Counted from the stretch's first letter, positions 24,240 to 37,323 are shown. The stretch is 64,000 bases of DNA from Eopsaltria australis (GCA_034509425.1 JAVTVJ010000033.1:558001-622000), one strand, 5' to 3'. A program made the numbers and translations. The notes: generated from the letters alone by a model not told the origin.

Positions 24240-24660
24240 TTTTCCTAGACTATTAGCATAGCTCTAAGATATATTCCTAATATTTAATCCAAAATTCTCT
24301 TCTGGCACAGAAGCCAATAATTCCTCTTTCTGTTCTTACTGTCTAAGGGGAGCAATTGGTCCCTGTCTTGCTTAAACTATAGCTTTTTGGATTCAAGAAC
24401 AATAATATGTCTTTTCATTCTTTTTGTCTATAGAATGAACATGCCCAGTTCACTTAGCCTTTTCTCAAATGCCTTCTTTTTTTCAAGCCTTTTTACCTTT
24501 TATTATTTCTTTTGTCTCCTCTAAATTCCCTCCTATTATATATTTAATATTTTTCAGCCTCCTGCCCAAAACTATGGGTAGAGTTCCAGCTCATTCTTGA
24601 CTGGCATTGATTACAGCATAATTATTTCATTTATATGATACTTCTTTTGGGAGAGGATTC
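24240..24660 (-). mobile_element. Old amniote CR1-type LINE fragment
   Basis: The plus strand reads as the antisense of an old CR1 RT/3' region. Words in order are GAATGAACATGCCCAGTTCA, CTTAGCCTTTTCTCAAATGC, TCTCCTCTAAATTCCCTCC, TGCCCAAAACTATGGGTAGA, GTTCCAGCTCATTC and GATTACAGCATAATTATTTC. These follow the known order: CCCAGTTC-type text, CAGCCTTTTCTCA, CTCCTCTGGACTCT, GTGCCCAAAACTGG, ACTCCAG, then the CARAATTA end. It is clearly older than the avian CR1 copies at 44-57 kb. The left boundary is uncertain; the confident core is about 24420-24640. Confidence 0.62.
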
Positions 24661-24734
24661 AAAAAGGGTGGAGAAAAAGTGATGCTGGTTCTCTAACTTC
24701 TGCTTTTTAGAAATACATGCAAAAGAATATGCAT

Positions 24735-25312
24735 GTTCATTAGGTTGACATGCCCAGGTATTGGAAGTGGGGGGCTGAAGGGGTGGCCTCTGTAAGAAGA
24801 GGTCAGGGCTGCCTGCTGGACACAGGTTGTTCCAGGAGCAGGAGATGCACCAGGTGTCAGAGCAGATATTCCCTGCATCCTGTCTTAGAAGCCACAGTGG
24901 AGAAATTGAAAGGAATATGAGAAAGCAGCAGCAAAAAGAAACCTCTGTGTGCTGAAGTTTCTTCTACCACCTCACATCTCTCCAGCATTTGAGGTGAGGA
25001 GTCTGAGCAAAGGAGTGAAGTTGAGCCAGGAAAATAAAGGAAGGGTATTCTTTTGTGGTTTGATTTTTTTGTTTCCCACTACAAAAATCATTAATTAAAT
25101 ATTCATTTTACTTGGCAATAAATTAATTTTCCTCAAGTTTCTTCTTCTCACTATGTTAAATAAACTATTTCCTTGTCTATCCTAACACATGGCTATCCTT
25201 GCAACATCCTGTTCTACCTATTTTTCCTCTGCATCTCCCTGGGGGTGTCAGGGAACAAATTAACTGGGTGGACATTAAGCTTTTTGCCAAACTTGATGCA
25301 GGACGTCATGGT
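24735..25312 (+). mobile_element. Degraded ERV LTR, family B (avian)
   Basis: This is an LTR of the same family as 59905-60727. The left side shows GGGGGGCTGAAGGGGTGGCC near 24769, AAGAAGAGGTCAGGGCTGCC and GCTGGACACAGG. The right side shows GGCAATAAATTAATTTTCCT near 25113, which contains an AATAAA poly(A) signal. It is followed by a segment ending near GGGTGGACATTAAG at about 25265, like the closing segment of the family. The presence of AATAAA on this strand places it on plus. The middle is diverged and shortened. Both ends are approximate, and no target duplication was identified. Confidence 0.6.
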
Positions 25313-25425
25313 AGGTATTGCAGATATTTTTTTATTAAATTATGTGTATCTCTTCTGTGTTTTTCATGCCTGTATTCTTTCAAATAAAAATAATTGCACC
25401 TAAACCCAGCAAAATATTCTTAATG

Positions 25426-25457
25426 CACACACAAACACACACACACACACACACACA
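25426..25457 (+). repeat. (AC)n microsatellite
   Basis: This is about 32 bases of AC dinucleotide repeat with one interruption (ACAAAC) near its left end. Its length is likely to vary between individuals. Confidence 0.95.
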
Positions 25458-25790
25458 AGAATTGCTTGAGTGACAGCTCATAAAAGCATCTTATTTATTA
25501 AAAAATAAAAGAAAAATAAAGAAAAACAATCCACTGAATAGGATTCATCACTTTACATAGTTAAAAAAAAACCACTGTATTTTGAATGTAACTCATATTT
25601 TGACAGCTACTTGAATCTGTCAGTAAAGCTAAAGAAGAAATTGTCTGTCTGTACATCTACATCAGTATTGGACTTTGGATCAGAGGCATACTTCTGCAGT
25701 AAATGTCCTGATCGTATCAACTTCCTGTACTTAGGTTCTCATTATGGAGAAAGCATATCTAATCCATTCCGATAAAAATAAACTCAGAAC

Positions 25791-25899
25791 CGTGGAACTT
25801 GTGGACAAGGTGTAGGGGTGAACACAGTATGCTGCGTTAATGGTTGGACCGGATCTTAGAGGTCTTCTCCAAATTTAAATGAGTCTATAATTCTATGAA
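25791..25899 (+). mobile_element. CR1 LINE 3' end
   Basis: This is a short 5'-truncated CR1 tail. GTGGAACTTGTGGACAAGGT, GTTAATGGTTGGACCGGATC, TTAGAGGTCTTCTCCAAATT and ATAATTCTATGAA follow the standard order of the CR1 3' untranslated end, including the terminal ATTCTATGA word. Confidence 0.85.
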
Positions 25900-28800
25900 C
25901 TGTGTTCCAGGAGGTCAGTGTGCACCCACTCCAGGATGATATTTGGCCCAAGGGACTAAACAAGTATTAATTTGAAATAAAGCATTCAAACCTTATATGA
26001 GTGGGTGGGTCCTCAGCATTGTTTTTTTTTTGCCCAAGACATCTGCTGTTCCTATGCATTACTACTTGTTGATATCCCTATAACTCTTTCTAAAATAATA
26101 TTTTAGTTCTCCCCTTCCTTTAATAGTTCAGTCCAAAGGGAGGCAAAGGACTTTATTGGTAAGATATACTGATGATCCTTCAAAGAAAATGTCCCGAATG
26201 TAGAACAATATTATATCTTCAGAATAGAAATGAGTAAACTTTTGGCTGTGATTTCTTATCATTATTTGCCCTCTGTATTGCTGATTCTGTAAATAGAGTT
26301 CTCTCCCATCTAATAGGGAGAAATGAATGGTGGTTTTGACAAAACACTGATATTTTGTCTTATTTTACTTTGTTTGCCAGGAAATGTTACCTGCTAGGTT
26401 GCTTGGAGTTGATCCTCCAGGATCTAAGACACCAAAGAAGGCTCCCATGTAGACTGCTATTATTACCTTTTCTGCAATTTATGGAAGTGAAACTGATCAC
26501 ATAATAGCTGGCAGAAATTACTTATAATGTACATCAGGAAGCTTCAGTCACACATTTTTACTTTAGTGAATTACATATGTGGTGCCATGCATATTTTGCT
26601 AGTACCTTTGCTTATTTTACTCAATTCACTCGTTAAGATCCTTTTAGGCTTTGACATGCACGTTATATTGTTGCTCAGATTCCACCTGAATTTTCTCATG
26701 TCACATATACTGACTAATAACACATGAAATTCTGTTTATCAGAAATGAAAGAAAAAATTATTTATTCATGCAGTAATTTAATTTTGGTGAGGTAACAAAA
26801 CTTGGTTCTATTTTATTCTGATCAGTATTTCAGAGAGAGTCAGGAAGGGTTGAGAGGGCTTTCCCAGGAGTAGGGAATGTCATGGTTTTTCTTTTGGCCT
26901 GTGTAATATTTCCACTTAGGGGAATATTAACATGTTCGATCCTTTGTACAACATTTCTCTTTGTCAGCATCTTGCTTTGAAACTTCTGTCCTTACCCACA
27001 AAAAAAAAATGACACTTGGCATATGACTGCAGTGGCTTGGGGATTGGATGGATTCATCTTCTGTTTGTCATTCAGTAACAGGTTCGTGTTGAATCCGCCA
27101 CATACCTGAAGATAATAGTGAAGTGGAAAAATTCTTTTTGACATTGTAGCTCCTTTGTTTGTAAAATTTGATACCTGATACTCCCTGGTCCATGTTTTTC
27201 CTATTTTGATATTCAAGATTTAAGTGTTATTTCAATTCCATGTGACCACTAATCCTAAATACAGAGGGTCATTGAACAGATACTACTTTCATTTCCCCAC
27301 AGATTTATATAAGCTGAAAAGAACCAAAGAAATGGCATGTTAGTAATATTGCCTTAGATAGATATTAATGACAAACTATTGGAGAAATCATAAAAATAAA
27401 ACATGCATATAAATGTATGTATACAGATACACATCTTCTTTTAATAAACCATTTCTATACTGTATATCAAGTGATTAAACTTTATTGAAATTTCTAGGAA
27501 CCCACACAAGAGAAAAATCATGAAGGATCATCCACTGAAGGATTTCCAATATACCATCAAAAGATGTTATTAGTGGTCTTGAAAATTAAAGCAAAAATGT
27601 TTTTTTGCGCAGATGGCCACTTTTTTATGAGTTTGAATACAACTTAGAGATGAAGTAATGCATAGACATCAAATATTTTGTGATATATTTTGCATCAGCA
27701 TCACATATTTTTCATTGTGCACAGAACTTTCTATCAAACTATGATAACTTCCCATAACTGATCATGTGGTTTTCATTACACTCTATATGTAAGTCCAAAC
27801 CCAAGACAGTTATTCAGATTTGGGCAATTTAATGAGAATGGGTAACTTAGCATGCTGATATCTTCTCCTGTACTGGTTTTTATGTAAGTATTATTATCAG
27901 GAATACTAGTTTGGGAGAGAGGGCTGGGGGGTGGAAATCTGATCTTAAAGAATCTTCTATTCAGAGGCTCAAAGCTTTTAGAAAAACCTAAGAACTACAA
28001 CTACTGCAATGGGAAGAATGCAGAGAGATTAATCTCTTTAAAAAAACAATACAAGGGTAAGTGAAGTAGCTTGTGTTTAGAAGATAAGTACTGTTATGCA
28101 TTATACATAGCTTGAAAAAAGGTAGAAAACAAGGGAATCTGAAACTTCTCTTTCTCCAGAATAGATACTTTTCAGTGTGGGTGCACCATGATGAATAATG
28201 GTTGTTAGCTATTTTAATCCAACTTTGCAAAAAAATGTTGCTTCAAGGATACTTCTCCCTGGAAGAATAACTAGTATATTTTATATTAGTTTTCATCTCC
28301 CATGAGAATAAGGACTATAAAAATTAACCTAATCATTTTATTCTAGTCTTGGTTGTATTATTATTATTAGGTAATTGTTAATGTACTTTTGAAAATTCAT
28401 TCTTCTACAGTTTCCATGGTATAATTTGATTGTATGGAGGCCTGATGACACACTATAGATGTTCCTGGATAATTACCTCTGTCTTCTTTACAGGGAAAGC
28501 TTTGGATGTGTTATATGCAGGCAGCTGAAGATTTCCAAATCTGTCCATATCTACTTGAAGTGCCATTGTTAACAATTCATCAAATAGCTGAAAAACCATA
28601 TTAAAACTAGAGTACATTTTCCCTGTGTTTAGAGATCTTTAATTTAATGAACATCATCAGAAAAGGCATAGCATCATCAAGGATTTTATATGATAATTCA
28701 GATAGAGCGAAAAAAGGTTAAAAAGGATAAGGCTAAAAAAGAGATACCTAACCCTCTGTGCAATTGTTAGAAGATTTTAAAAATTCTACCTACTTAGTAT

Positions 28801-29125
28801 CATTATAACTCTCTTTACAGACAATAAAACATTCACAGCAGATATTTTCTGGGATTATCATATCTGTAATTTGTCTAAGAACCTAATAAATCTAAGAACA
28901 GAGCTTGTCAGTCAAGGTACACCATGCTTTCTCCCAGATAGCAATCACAATTTTAAATAATTTCTAATGCTGATAAACAGCATAGAGTTAGACTAATCAG
29001 GCTTTATGATCTGTACATATAATGAATATCTAATCAATGTACTGCCCACAGGACATTTGATATACCAGAGAGAATAGCTTCTGGAAGAAATTTTACTTAA
29101 GCACAATAAAAATTACTTTTAAGAG
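25900..29125. other. AT-rich non-coding sequence, no gene seen
   Basis: Nothing coding or repetitive is recognised apart from short AT-rich simple sequence. Open frames stay at or below 80 codons and carry no motif. Confidence 0.55.
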
Positions 29126-30146
29126 AAGTCTTTGATACTGTGTCCATAAGATTCTCATGACAAGTTGTTGCTTGATGAAGAGATAGTGAGGTGGGTTGAA
29201 AATTGGCTGAATGGTCAGGCTCAGGGAACGGTGACCACTGGCATGAAGTCTAATTTGAGGCCTAGGTATCAGTACACCTTCATTAATGGACAGGATAATG
29301 GGTTAGAGTGTACTCTCATTGTGTTTTCATGTAATCCAAAACCTAGCAGAGTGGTTGATTTACCAGGTGCTTGTGCTGTCATTCAGATGAACGGAAAGAT
29401 TGGAGAAATAGTCCAACAAGGATTGTATGCTTTTCTAAAAAGGGAAACACCAAGCACCTCATCTAGGGAGGAATAAGTGCATGCAATTATGCAGTCTTGG
29501 GTCTGACCAGCTGGAAAGGAACTATGCAGAAAAGGACCTGGGGACAGACAACAAGCTGACCATGGCCCAGTAATGCACCCTTCTAACAGAGAAGACCAAT
29601 AACAATCTAGACTGCATTAGAAAGCTGGCAGATCAGGTAAGGTGATCCTTCCCTTCTCCTCAGCACTGGTGAGATACATCTGGAGTGCTGGGTCCAGTGA
29701 TGGAGTCAACAGCATAAAAAAAAACGTATTTAGTGGAGCAAGTCCAGCAGAGGGCCACAGAAGTAAATAAGGGATTTGTTACACGGAGAGGCTGAGAGAT
29801 CTGGGACTATTCAGTACGAAGATGAGAAGGCTAAGGGGGGTCGTATCAACAAGGATAAATACCCAAGGGGTCACTTGAAAGAATATCTTCTTACAATTCA
29901 CACTCAGTGATAAGATGACACGCTATGGGCAAAAATTGATATTCAAAAAAAAATTAAAAAGAAAAAAATACTCTGTGTCCAACAGTACACAGAGAACCTG
30001 TGAAGCCTTGATCCCTGAAAAAATTGGAAATCTGACTGGAGATACTGTTTAGGAATGTGTTCTGCCTGGCCTTGTTTTGAGCAGAGAGCTTGGAGTAGAT
30101 AACTTGCAGAAGTGCTTTCCAACCTGTGTATCATTTCTGTACATTC
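29126..30146 (+). mobile_element. CR1 LINE, RT 3' half plus 3' UTR, inactive
   Basis: This is a 5'-truncated CR1 that keeps the second half of the reverse transcriptase and the 3' untranslated region. An open frame at 29165-29476 contains IVRWVENWLNGQAQ and, later, FINGQDNGLECTL, which match the CR1 RT. The stretch that normally lies between them (the VPQGS-type block) is missing. The catalytic FADD box is replaced by FSCN, so the copy cannot encode an active enzyme. After this come AAGGACCTGGGGACAGACAA near 29532, AGTCCAGCAGAGGGCCACAG near 29741 and GAGGCTGAGAGATCTGGGA near 29789. The tail reads CAGAGAACCTGTGAAGCC and TTCCAACCTGTGTATCATTTC. An A-rich patch at about 29944-29969 interrupts the tail. 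Confidence 0.92.
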
Positions 30147-32249
30147 CTATCCCCTGGGCTGAACTTTATACATGTCACATTGGAAAAACCAACTAATTAG
30201 TTTGTTTTCTTAATTAAAAAGAAATCTGTTTTGCATATCTGATTGTATATCTGAAAGGGATTTAGATGTAATGGATGGAAACCAACTCCAGTATGAGATA
30301 ACGAAGTATTTTCAGTGTGAATAGGAGAACCTGTATGCCTGTTTACTTTAACAGGAATGTATGGTATAAGAGGGGAAATTATTATTCTCCTCTACATAGT
30401 GCTATGGTGACCACATTTTAGAGTACTTCATGCTTTTGGGTCAGATAATTTGAAGATGGATATGGAAAAGAAGTAAGGAATGCTGTCAAAACGGTGAAGG
30501 CACACTTCATGGCCATTGAAGAGAGATTAAAAGCGGCAAAATATTGGTCTTGTGATAACAAAAGTAAGGCATAATCTAAATGTTTTTCACAACTGTTTTA
30601 ATGCCAGCTTATAAGGATGATGGAGCTAGCTCTTCTTGGTAATACCAGCTGAAATGGCTGGAGAGATTTTGTCTTAAATAGTTTACGAAAACTTGGGACA
30701 TCAAAAATGTGAGGAGGAGTGCAAGTTTCTGCCGGAAGAATCAACATATAAGTGTTTGTGGCCTGAATATTATAGTACATGCAAATAATTTAAGCTAAAA
30801 TGTTCAGATTTGGTCTTTAGAGAACTGAGAGTTCATTCCCTACAGTTTGGACCATCATAAACATATGCACTACATATTCATGAAAACAAGTGAGATGAAA
30901 CTACAGAAAAAAACTTGCATTAAGAACCCACATACCCATTTCTACTTTTGATGCAATGAAAATCTTGTTCCCAGAGATTTCACAAGAAACTTCAAGAAAA
31001 ATATCTTTTTTCATAAATTTTAGAATGGATGTCTGCCAAAAGAAAAATCCAGAAAGGATATTTGGACAATAAAGGGCTGTTTCAGTTTACAGTTTGGAGA
31101 TTGTTTTTGATGTGAAGACACAGACCATGTGAATTTCATGGAGAGCAGTTACATTAGATTATAGGGAATTGAACTTTGGACAATTTCTAAGATACACCGA
31201 ACAATTATTGAACAAAGTTTTCTGGAGTTTATAATAAATTAAATATGTAAATTATGTAAACATGAAATTACTATGTGGATTGTACTGTATGCATCCATGT
31301 GGATGTCTCTTCTGCTTACTGAAGACTCTTGACTGCAGCAGATTGATCCTGCTGTGGGCAAATTAAAAATGCTGTTTCTTTGTTCTTCACTGTTACTACT
31401 ACAGGCAATCTGATATATGGCAGTAGGTCACCAGTCAAAGCCCATATTACTGCAGGCAGTGAAGATAATACCTGACATAACTGACCAAGCTTCACTGAGC
31501 TCACTGTGCAGTGCATACAATTTTGAAGTGAAAGGGCTATTTCATACCATAACCTCAGATATCTTATAATGAGATAAACCACACAAAACAACTAGTAAGG
31601 GGGCCCAATGTTGTTTCTGGATAGAAGACTGTTAATTTCAAACCTGGACTATGAATGAACACCCACTCCAACACTAATGTCATTTTATACTTCTGCATGG
31701 AGTTTCTGCATAAGATAAAAAGCTCTCATTTAGATCCTGAATTACCTTATTTTGAATTGTCTTCACATAGTTTCAACATCTCCCACTAGGACATATAGAT
31801 TGAAACAACCTCATCATGGATACTTAGATCATGTGGACTTTGGTTGGACCAGGATTATTCTTTATTTTATCAAATAACACTACAGAGTCCTTTCATAGTA
31901 CTAAGACAAATCCAAATATGATGTTTAGAAAATGTGACTGTGTTTTGCCAGAAGTTGCAGAAGTGCAGAAATTTTTCCAAAAAACTTTGTAATATTAAAT
32001 TAACTGTGGTCATGCATTGCTAGATAAGCAATTAACATACGAATTACCACCCACGGTATCAAGCATCATTTTGTCCTAAGAGTCACCTAACATTTATCAG
32101 TGTATCCATTTTGAAGTGCAATAATCTTTATGCTGTAAAGTGATGCTCTGTCCATGTTTACAATACACAAATGGAGTCCTGAAGTAACTACCTAGTACAA
32201 CTCAGAGATGAGTAGGAGAAATCTCTGTTTAAGTGCCTACTTTTATTGT
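30147..32249. other. AT-rich non-coding sequence, no gene seen
   Basis: No gene or clear transposon is recognised. The 91-codon frame at 31316-31591 (minus) shows no motif. Confidence 0.55.
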
Positions 32250-33013
32250 GCTTTAATTACCACTTCAACTAGCTCACTGCAAGGGAGAGTTCATCACCTG
32301 CTTGGAAGAGTTCAAAGAGAGAATACTGGTTTCCCCTATATTTGAACTGCAGAAATGGTATAGGAAGCAATACAAATATATAGGGCTAAAGATAAAGCAA
32401 GTAAAAAGAAATGTGAAAGAAAGAAATAGAAAAGAGCTGTGGGGAGAGAAAGATAGTGACAGATAGATAGATAGATAGATAGATAATATCACCACTCCGT
32501 GGATCCCAATGGCATCCCGTTGATCCTCTCCATCTGGTCTTCTTGGAGGTGAGGGTCTCCTGGAAAACATAGAGTTCAATGGATTAATATATGCTCGAGC
32601 CAGGTGGGAATATTCAGGTATCTCCCCTGGGGGAGGGGAAAGCTGGACAGTCTCTTGCAGCAGACTCTGCATGTGTTGCATCACTTTGCATCATGTGCAG
32701 TGCTTAGGTGCAAGGCCTCAGCAATGACTCTGAGGGCACTTTGGGGGTTTTGATGGATTATGACACCCCCTCAGCTGCCCCTCATGTGAATGTCCCAAGG
32801 ATGTGGCCTTCCTGGGGTGGGGGGTTTGCAATTGAGCCAGTTTGTGTGAGGGAGGACGGATGTTCACTCCCTCTGACCAGAGGTTGCACCACACCACCAA
32901 AACTCTCATCTTCCCCCTTTGTTGTGGGGGGAGTGTGTGCAAACCTGGCCTCAGCAGATGAGCCTGTGGTCTGTGTCCTTCCCCACCCTGAACCCTGCCA
33001 GAGCTGATTTTCA
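32250..33013 (-). mobile_element. Candidate ERV LTR with CT-rich 3' part (unclassified)
   Basis: This block is clearly GC-richer than its surroundings between about 32490 and 33013. Read on minus, it could start TGAAAATCAGC near 33013. It then has a TATA-like word CATATATTAATCC near 32592, a downstream GGGATCCACGGAGTGGTGAT near 32502, a (GATA)n/CT-rich stretch, and an AATAAA at 32242-32247. This is the general plan of an LTR, and some words recall songbird LTRs, but I cannot name a family. A 136-codon open frame on minus (32274-32684) reads smoothly through it, for example PPPGEIPEYSHLARAYINPL. It runs into low-complexity peptide over the repeat and has no domain I recognise. A single-exon fragment of a real gene cannot be fully excluded. 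Confidence 0.4.
32461..32485 (+). repeat. (AGAT)n microsatellite
   Basis: Six consecutive AGAT units lie inside the LTR-like block at 32250-33013. Tetranucleotide tracts like this are often length-polymorphic. Confidence 0.95.
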
Positions 33014-35515
33014 GGACAGCTGCTGGGTTTGGTTTTCTTGAGGATATCTTTTTCTCTCTCAGCCTTGTTTACTTCTCCCTAGTCTTGAGATAATTGGACA
33101 ATAGTATCACCTTCTCTTATCTCAAGTTCCCTTAGGCAGCTTAACTCACCATCCAAAGTTCCAGTCAGGAGGCATACTCAGGGAGGAGAGGGCTTTGGTT
33201 GTTGCATCTGCTTTATACAGTTTTGCCATAATGGGCAAAAAGTCCTTCATAACCATGTTTAAGCCATTAACTGTAATATTTCAGTCTCTGATACAGGGTC
33301 CAGTAAATACATGTTTAAACAGGAAGAACTTAATGGAGAGAACTGATGCAATTCAAAAGATGACGCATTAGAAAATAGTTTCATATCACACTGTCACTCT
33401 GCTTTGTTTGATACATAGGAACTGAGTGAAAAAGAACAGTCATTCAAGACTATTCAGCTGAGTTCTTTCAACCAGACTTAAAACTCTATTACCTTGTCAT
33501 TCTCCCCCATTTCTGAATATATTTTCCCTTGAACAATTTCACATTTATAAAAATATAGATTAATTATATAGTTAATTTTTTAATAGCAGGTAAAGCTACC
33601 ATGCTAAAATATCTGACCTAAACTAACATCTTAGTTCACATTTCTTTTTACAAATTTCCTCTCAAAACTACAGTGTATATATTTCAAGTGATTATACTGT
33701 ACACTCTGTTCTTCTTTTAAAGATGTTAGGTACAGTGCTGATCAATTTGTTACGCTAACCCCTGTCTCACACCATCTAATAACACAGGCAGCTGAAATTA
33801 TTTGGCTTTAGCCTCCAATGGAGTAAATGAAACTCTTAATTTCCTTTTCAGGGGCACTTTCATGTTCCACTGTATTAATATTTTTATGTAACTAGGAGAA
33901 AAATAAAAAAATAAAGCAAACATGAATTTAGGCAGCAACAAAGAACTATCAAAACAGCTGCTTCTACCAACAACCAACACTATCCAATAATTTTTCGATG
34001 TTGGGTTTTCTTCCTAGAAGTTTCTGGATGCTTAGGCCAATCTGAATTGAAATTTGGATGGACAGTAACTTCCTGCAAGAAAGGAACACAGTTAAACATT
34101 AAAAAAAAAAAAAATTGTTTGAAGTCCAGAGTAAAGGACAGGTGAATCTGCAAAAAGTGCTAAACTTTGAAACATGAATTATCCACACACTATAGCATCA
34201 GTACCATGGAAGTTGGGAATGACTAGAACAGTTTCACTAGAGCTCATCATTTGTACAAGACTGGAGGCTGACAGAAATTAATGTGATCAAGAGGTATTAT
34301 GATGACCACCAGTGTTTCCATGCTTCAAAACTCCCAGGCAAATATTTCTCACTAATCTGACAGAGTTCGGGCCTGTAACATTATTACACTGTATTTTATG
34401 CTCATTTATGGGTAACTTGGTACAACTATTTCCAATTTGCATGGGAGTTTTTTGTGTCATTTTAGGTAACAGTAGTAATAACATTTCTGTAATATCTAGA
34501 GGCCAATATTTTAGGAATGTATTTTCCTAATAATCATAACATTCGTAAAAACAAAATCTTGCTTAAAATAGTTCATAATCTAAAACAAATAAGTGGAGGA
34601 AACAAACAACTGAGGAGATTTACTTAATGCCATACAGTTTGTAAGAAGAAGATGAAAAATAGTTGCTTGGACATGAAAATATTCTTACCATTCCTTTTAT
34701 TTAATGAATGGAAGAGAAGTCACTATTCAGTTTTTTTTTCTGATGGCCATGTCTCGTTGTGGTTATGTTTCAGATTCTGGAGATCTTGATGAGCCCTGGG
34801 TTGAGGCATTGTCAGCATAAGGTTCTGGGAGCCATTAGGTAATTTGGGTTTCATGTCTGTTCAGATTTGGCTAGGCTGGAATTGCTTTTACTTTTCATTT
34901 GGTGCAAATGATTTTGGTTTATTACATGATTATGTAGAAGGTCATGACTGAGGTTAATGTGATGACAATTTTCTCTGTAATCCAAAGTAAAATGGGAATA
35001 GGAGAGAAGAAAACAAAAAAAGGCCTCGATTTCCTTTCTTTTACTATTGCCAGGATAAAATTATTAGTCATATATTAAGAATCCTCATAACAGTATCAGC
35101 AATCACCATAAAAAGGAGATACAGACAAAAATTAGCACACTAAAAAGACCGTAGAGCTCAAGGAAATCACACAGTTTTGGCATGCAGCTTTAGTTACTCA
35201 CGCTCAGTGTACGGGGAAAATGGATGAACTATGGGATCAAAAGCTGTTGTAGTTAATTAATTGTGGGCATATTTAACATGTTCATTAGAGCAAGGAGTTT
35301 ATTTGGCAAATTATTACTTAGTCTATTATTTAAGCCCACGCAATGCAGACATTTGAGAAATTTGATGGCATAAGGTGCTGACACGAGAATGTGTTTTATA
35401 AAGAAAATTTTACAATTTCTGTATTTTTGAATGCTATTTAACTCTGTCCTTTTTTAACCATGAGAAGACATGCAGCAGACACAAAAAGGCTCAGAGCTAC
35501 AGCTCCGAGTTTTCT

Positions 35516-35551
35516 CAAAAAACAAAACAAAACAAAACAAAAAAAAAAAAC
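35516..35551 (+). repeat. (CAAAA)n / poly(A) tract
   Basis: Three or more AAAAC units run into an A12 stretch, followed by an A-rich tail. This is plain low-complexity sequence. Confidence 0.85.
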
Positions 35552-35686
35552 AAACCAACAAAGAAAAAAGAATAATTAACTGCAATGTTTGCAAATGCTG
35601 TTGTATACACATCATGTTTTATTGACAAAATTTAGGCAAACATCCAAGCTATATGATTATTTGATAACAATAACAGAACAGCAACC

Positions 35687-35705
35687 AAAAAAAAAAAAAA
35701 AAAAA
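35687..35705 (+). repeat. Poly(A) run, 19 nt
   Basis: Nineteen consecutive A bases are followed by an A- and C-rich edge. No element with a matching body is recognised upstream. Confidence 0.9.
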
Positions 35706-37308
35706 CCAACAAAAAAACCCCCACCAGAAACAAAAAAAATCACCAAAACGCCGCCCTAGTAGATGCAGTCGTCTTTCAACGTGACTTTCTAAGATTGCTC
35801 AGGAAATCAGTGCGAAGTTCCTTACAGAGAGGCCTCAGTCTCCTCACCCATACTTTCCCTTTTTAGTTACTCCATACTTCACCTTACATAAGTACAGAAA
35901 TTATTTATATTTCAACTAACTTACAGGAACTAAAAAGCCTCTCATTTACCTTTCAAATCCCCTGGATAATTGGTATCCCAGATGCTTGCTTCTGGTTTTC
36001 CTGCAGTGACTCCTGTGGAAGAGGTCAGCAGCTCTCTTGAAGTATGTGCTTTTAAATACTTTTCTCTGACTCATAGTAATGAGTAAGACTAATTTAAGGC
36101 AGATCAGACTATATTTTTCTGCTTTACTTAGACAAACCAGATAGCTCCTTTCTTTTCTGTCTACGAAGCTAAAAGCATACATATGTGATTCCACGAAGCC
36201 TTGAACATATGAGTTGCACATAACCTACACCATTAAATAGTACGTTTACATCTATAAGAACCACTGGGTAAAATTTCGCAAAATCAAGAAACAACATGCT
36301 TTTCTATGTGTGGAAAGCTTAGATATACATCAAAAAAATGTTCACAGACACATATGGAGAATGAAAAAGTCCATTGGCTTTCCCTGCAGTAATTTTACTC
36401 AAATCTCTGGGACAGAAGTCTCTATAATTATGCTTATGGGCTATTATTATTAGAGCTGCAGCATGAAATTGTGAAAGAGCTTCCAAAATTATTAACAGTA
36501 TAATTGTAATTGTATGTATTTGAATTTTAAATATGCTTATTGGGCTAAATCATGAGCTTTATTCGTGCGAGACTGGAACATTTAATTGTACTAAATGGAG
36601 GCAGTCCTTGTCATGTTTGCAAAAATGTCCCTTAACCCAAGCAGACAGCAGCTGTTACCACGGCTGCTGGACACAAACTTTTCTATGCCATCAATTCTTA
36701 TGCCTGTAGGAGCTGATGACTTGTTGGTGATGCTCACCCCTCAACCCCAAAAATCTATTGAGGAAAAGCTGTCACCAAAACTGAGAACAATAAAAGCAGC
36801 TTTAGTTCTGAAAACAATCACAGATTCTTCCTTTGGACTAAAATTCAAACTACATGGATAAACTGTGAGTATTAAAAGTCAAGTTCCAAAACAATGGTAT
36901 AGTGATTGTGATATTTTACTAATAAAATTTTTCTTTATTTGCCTAAAGCATTTCAATGTCAAAAAGAAATGGGTGCATTGGGATTCCTGTGTAAGGTGGA
37001 TACATTAATATATAAAAGTGTGAATATCATATAAATATTGATACATAGGTGCTGGGGTTTTTGTAGTGATAGATATCTTACATCAATTTAGGTTAAAGTA
37101 AACCGGCATAAAGCTTTTTATCATTGATACTTGTGCTTGATTGAGATAATATATCACCGTAACAGAGCTCGTCAAACATGCAAAGACTTTCAAAACTAAT
37201 TTTTAAAAGCTGGAAAAACACCCCAAACCATAAATAAAAAAGAAAGTGCAATAAATGTTAGCTGGGGATTTTCTTTTTCCTTTGTCTACTCTCATGAGTA
37301 AGCAGTAC

Positions 37309-37323
37309 TTTTTTTTTTTTTTT
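37309..37323 (+). repeat. Poly(T) run, 15 nt
   Basis: Fifteen T bases lie in a wider pyrimidine-rich region. No neighbouring retrocopy is recognised. Confidence 0.9.

Noticed and set aside
27075..27105. GGTTCGTGTTGAATCC, which resembles a tRNA T-arm
   Set aside because: No matching D-arm, anticodon stem or acceptor stem can be laid out around it.
29943..29969. A-rich stretch considered as the poly(A) tail of a retrocopy
   Set aside because: CR1 3' UTR text continues on its far side, so it is an A-rich change inside the element.
36595..36861. 88-codon open frame with fairly even composition
   Set aside because: It looked protein-like at first, but I recognise no domain and see no supporting exon signals.
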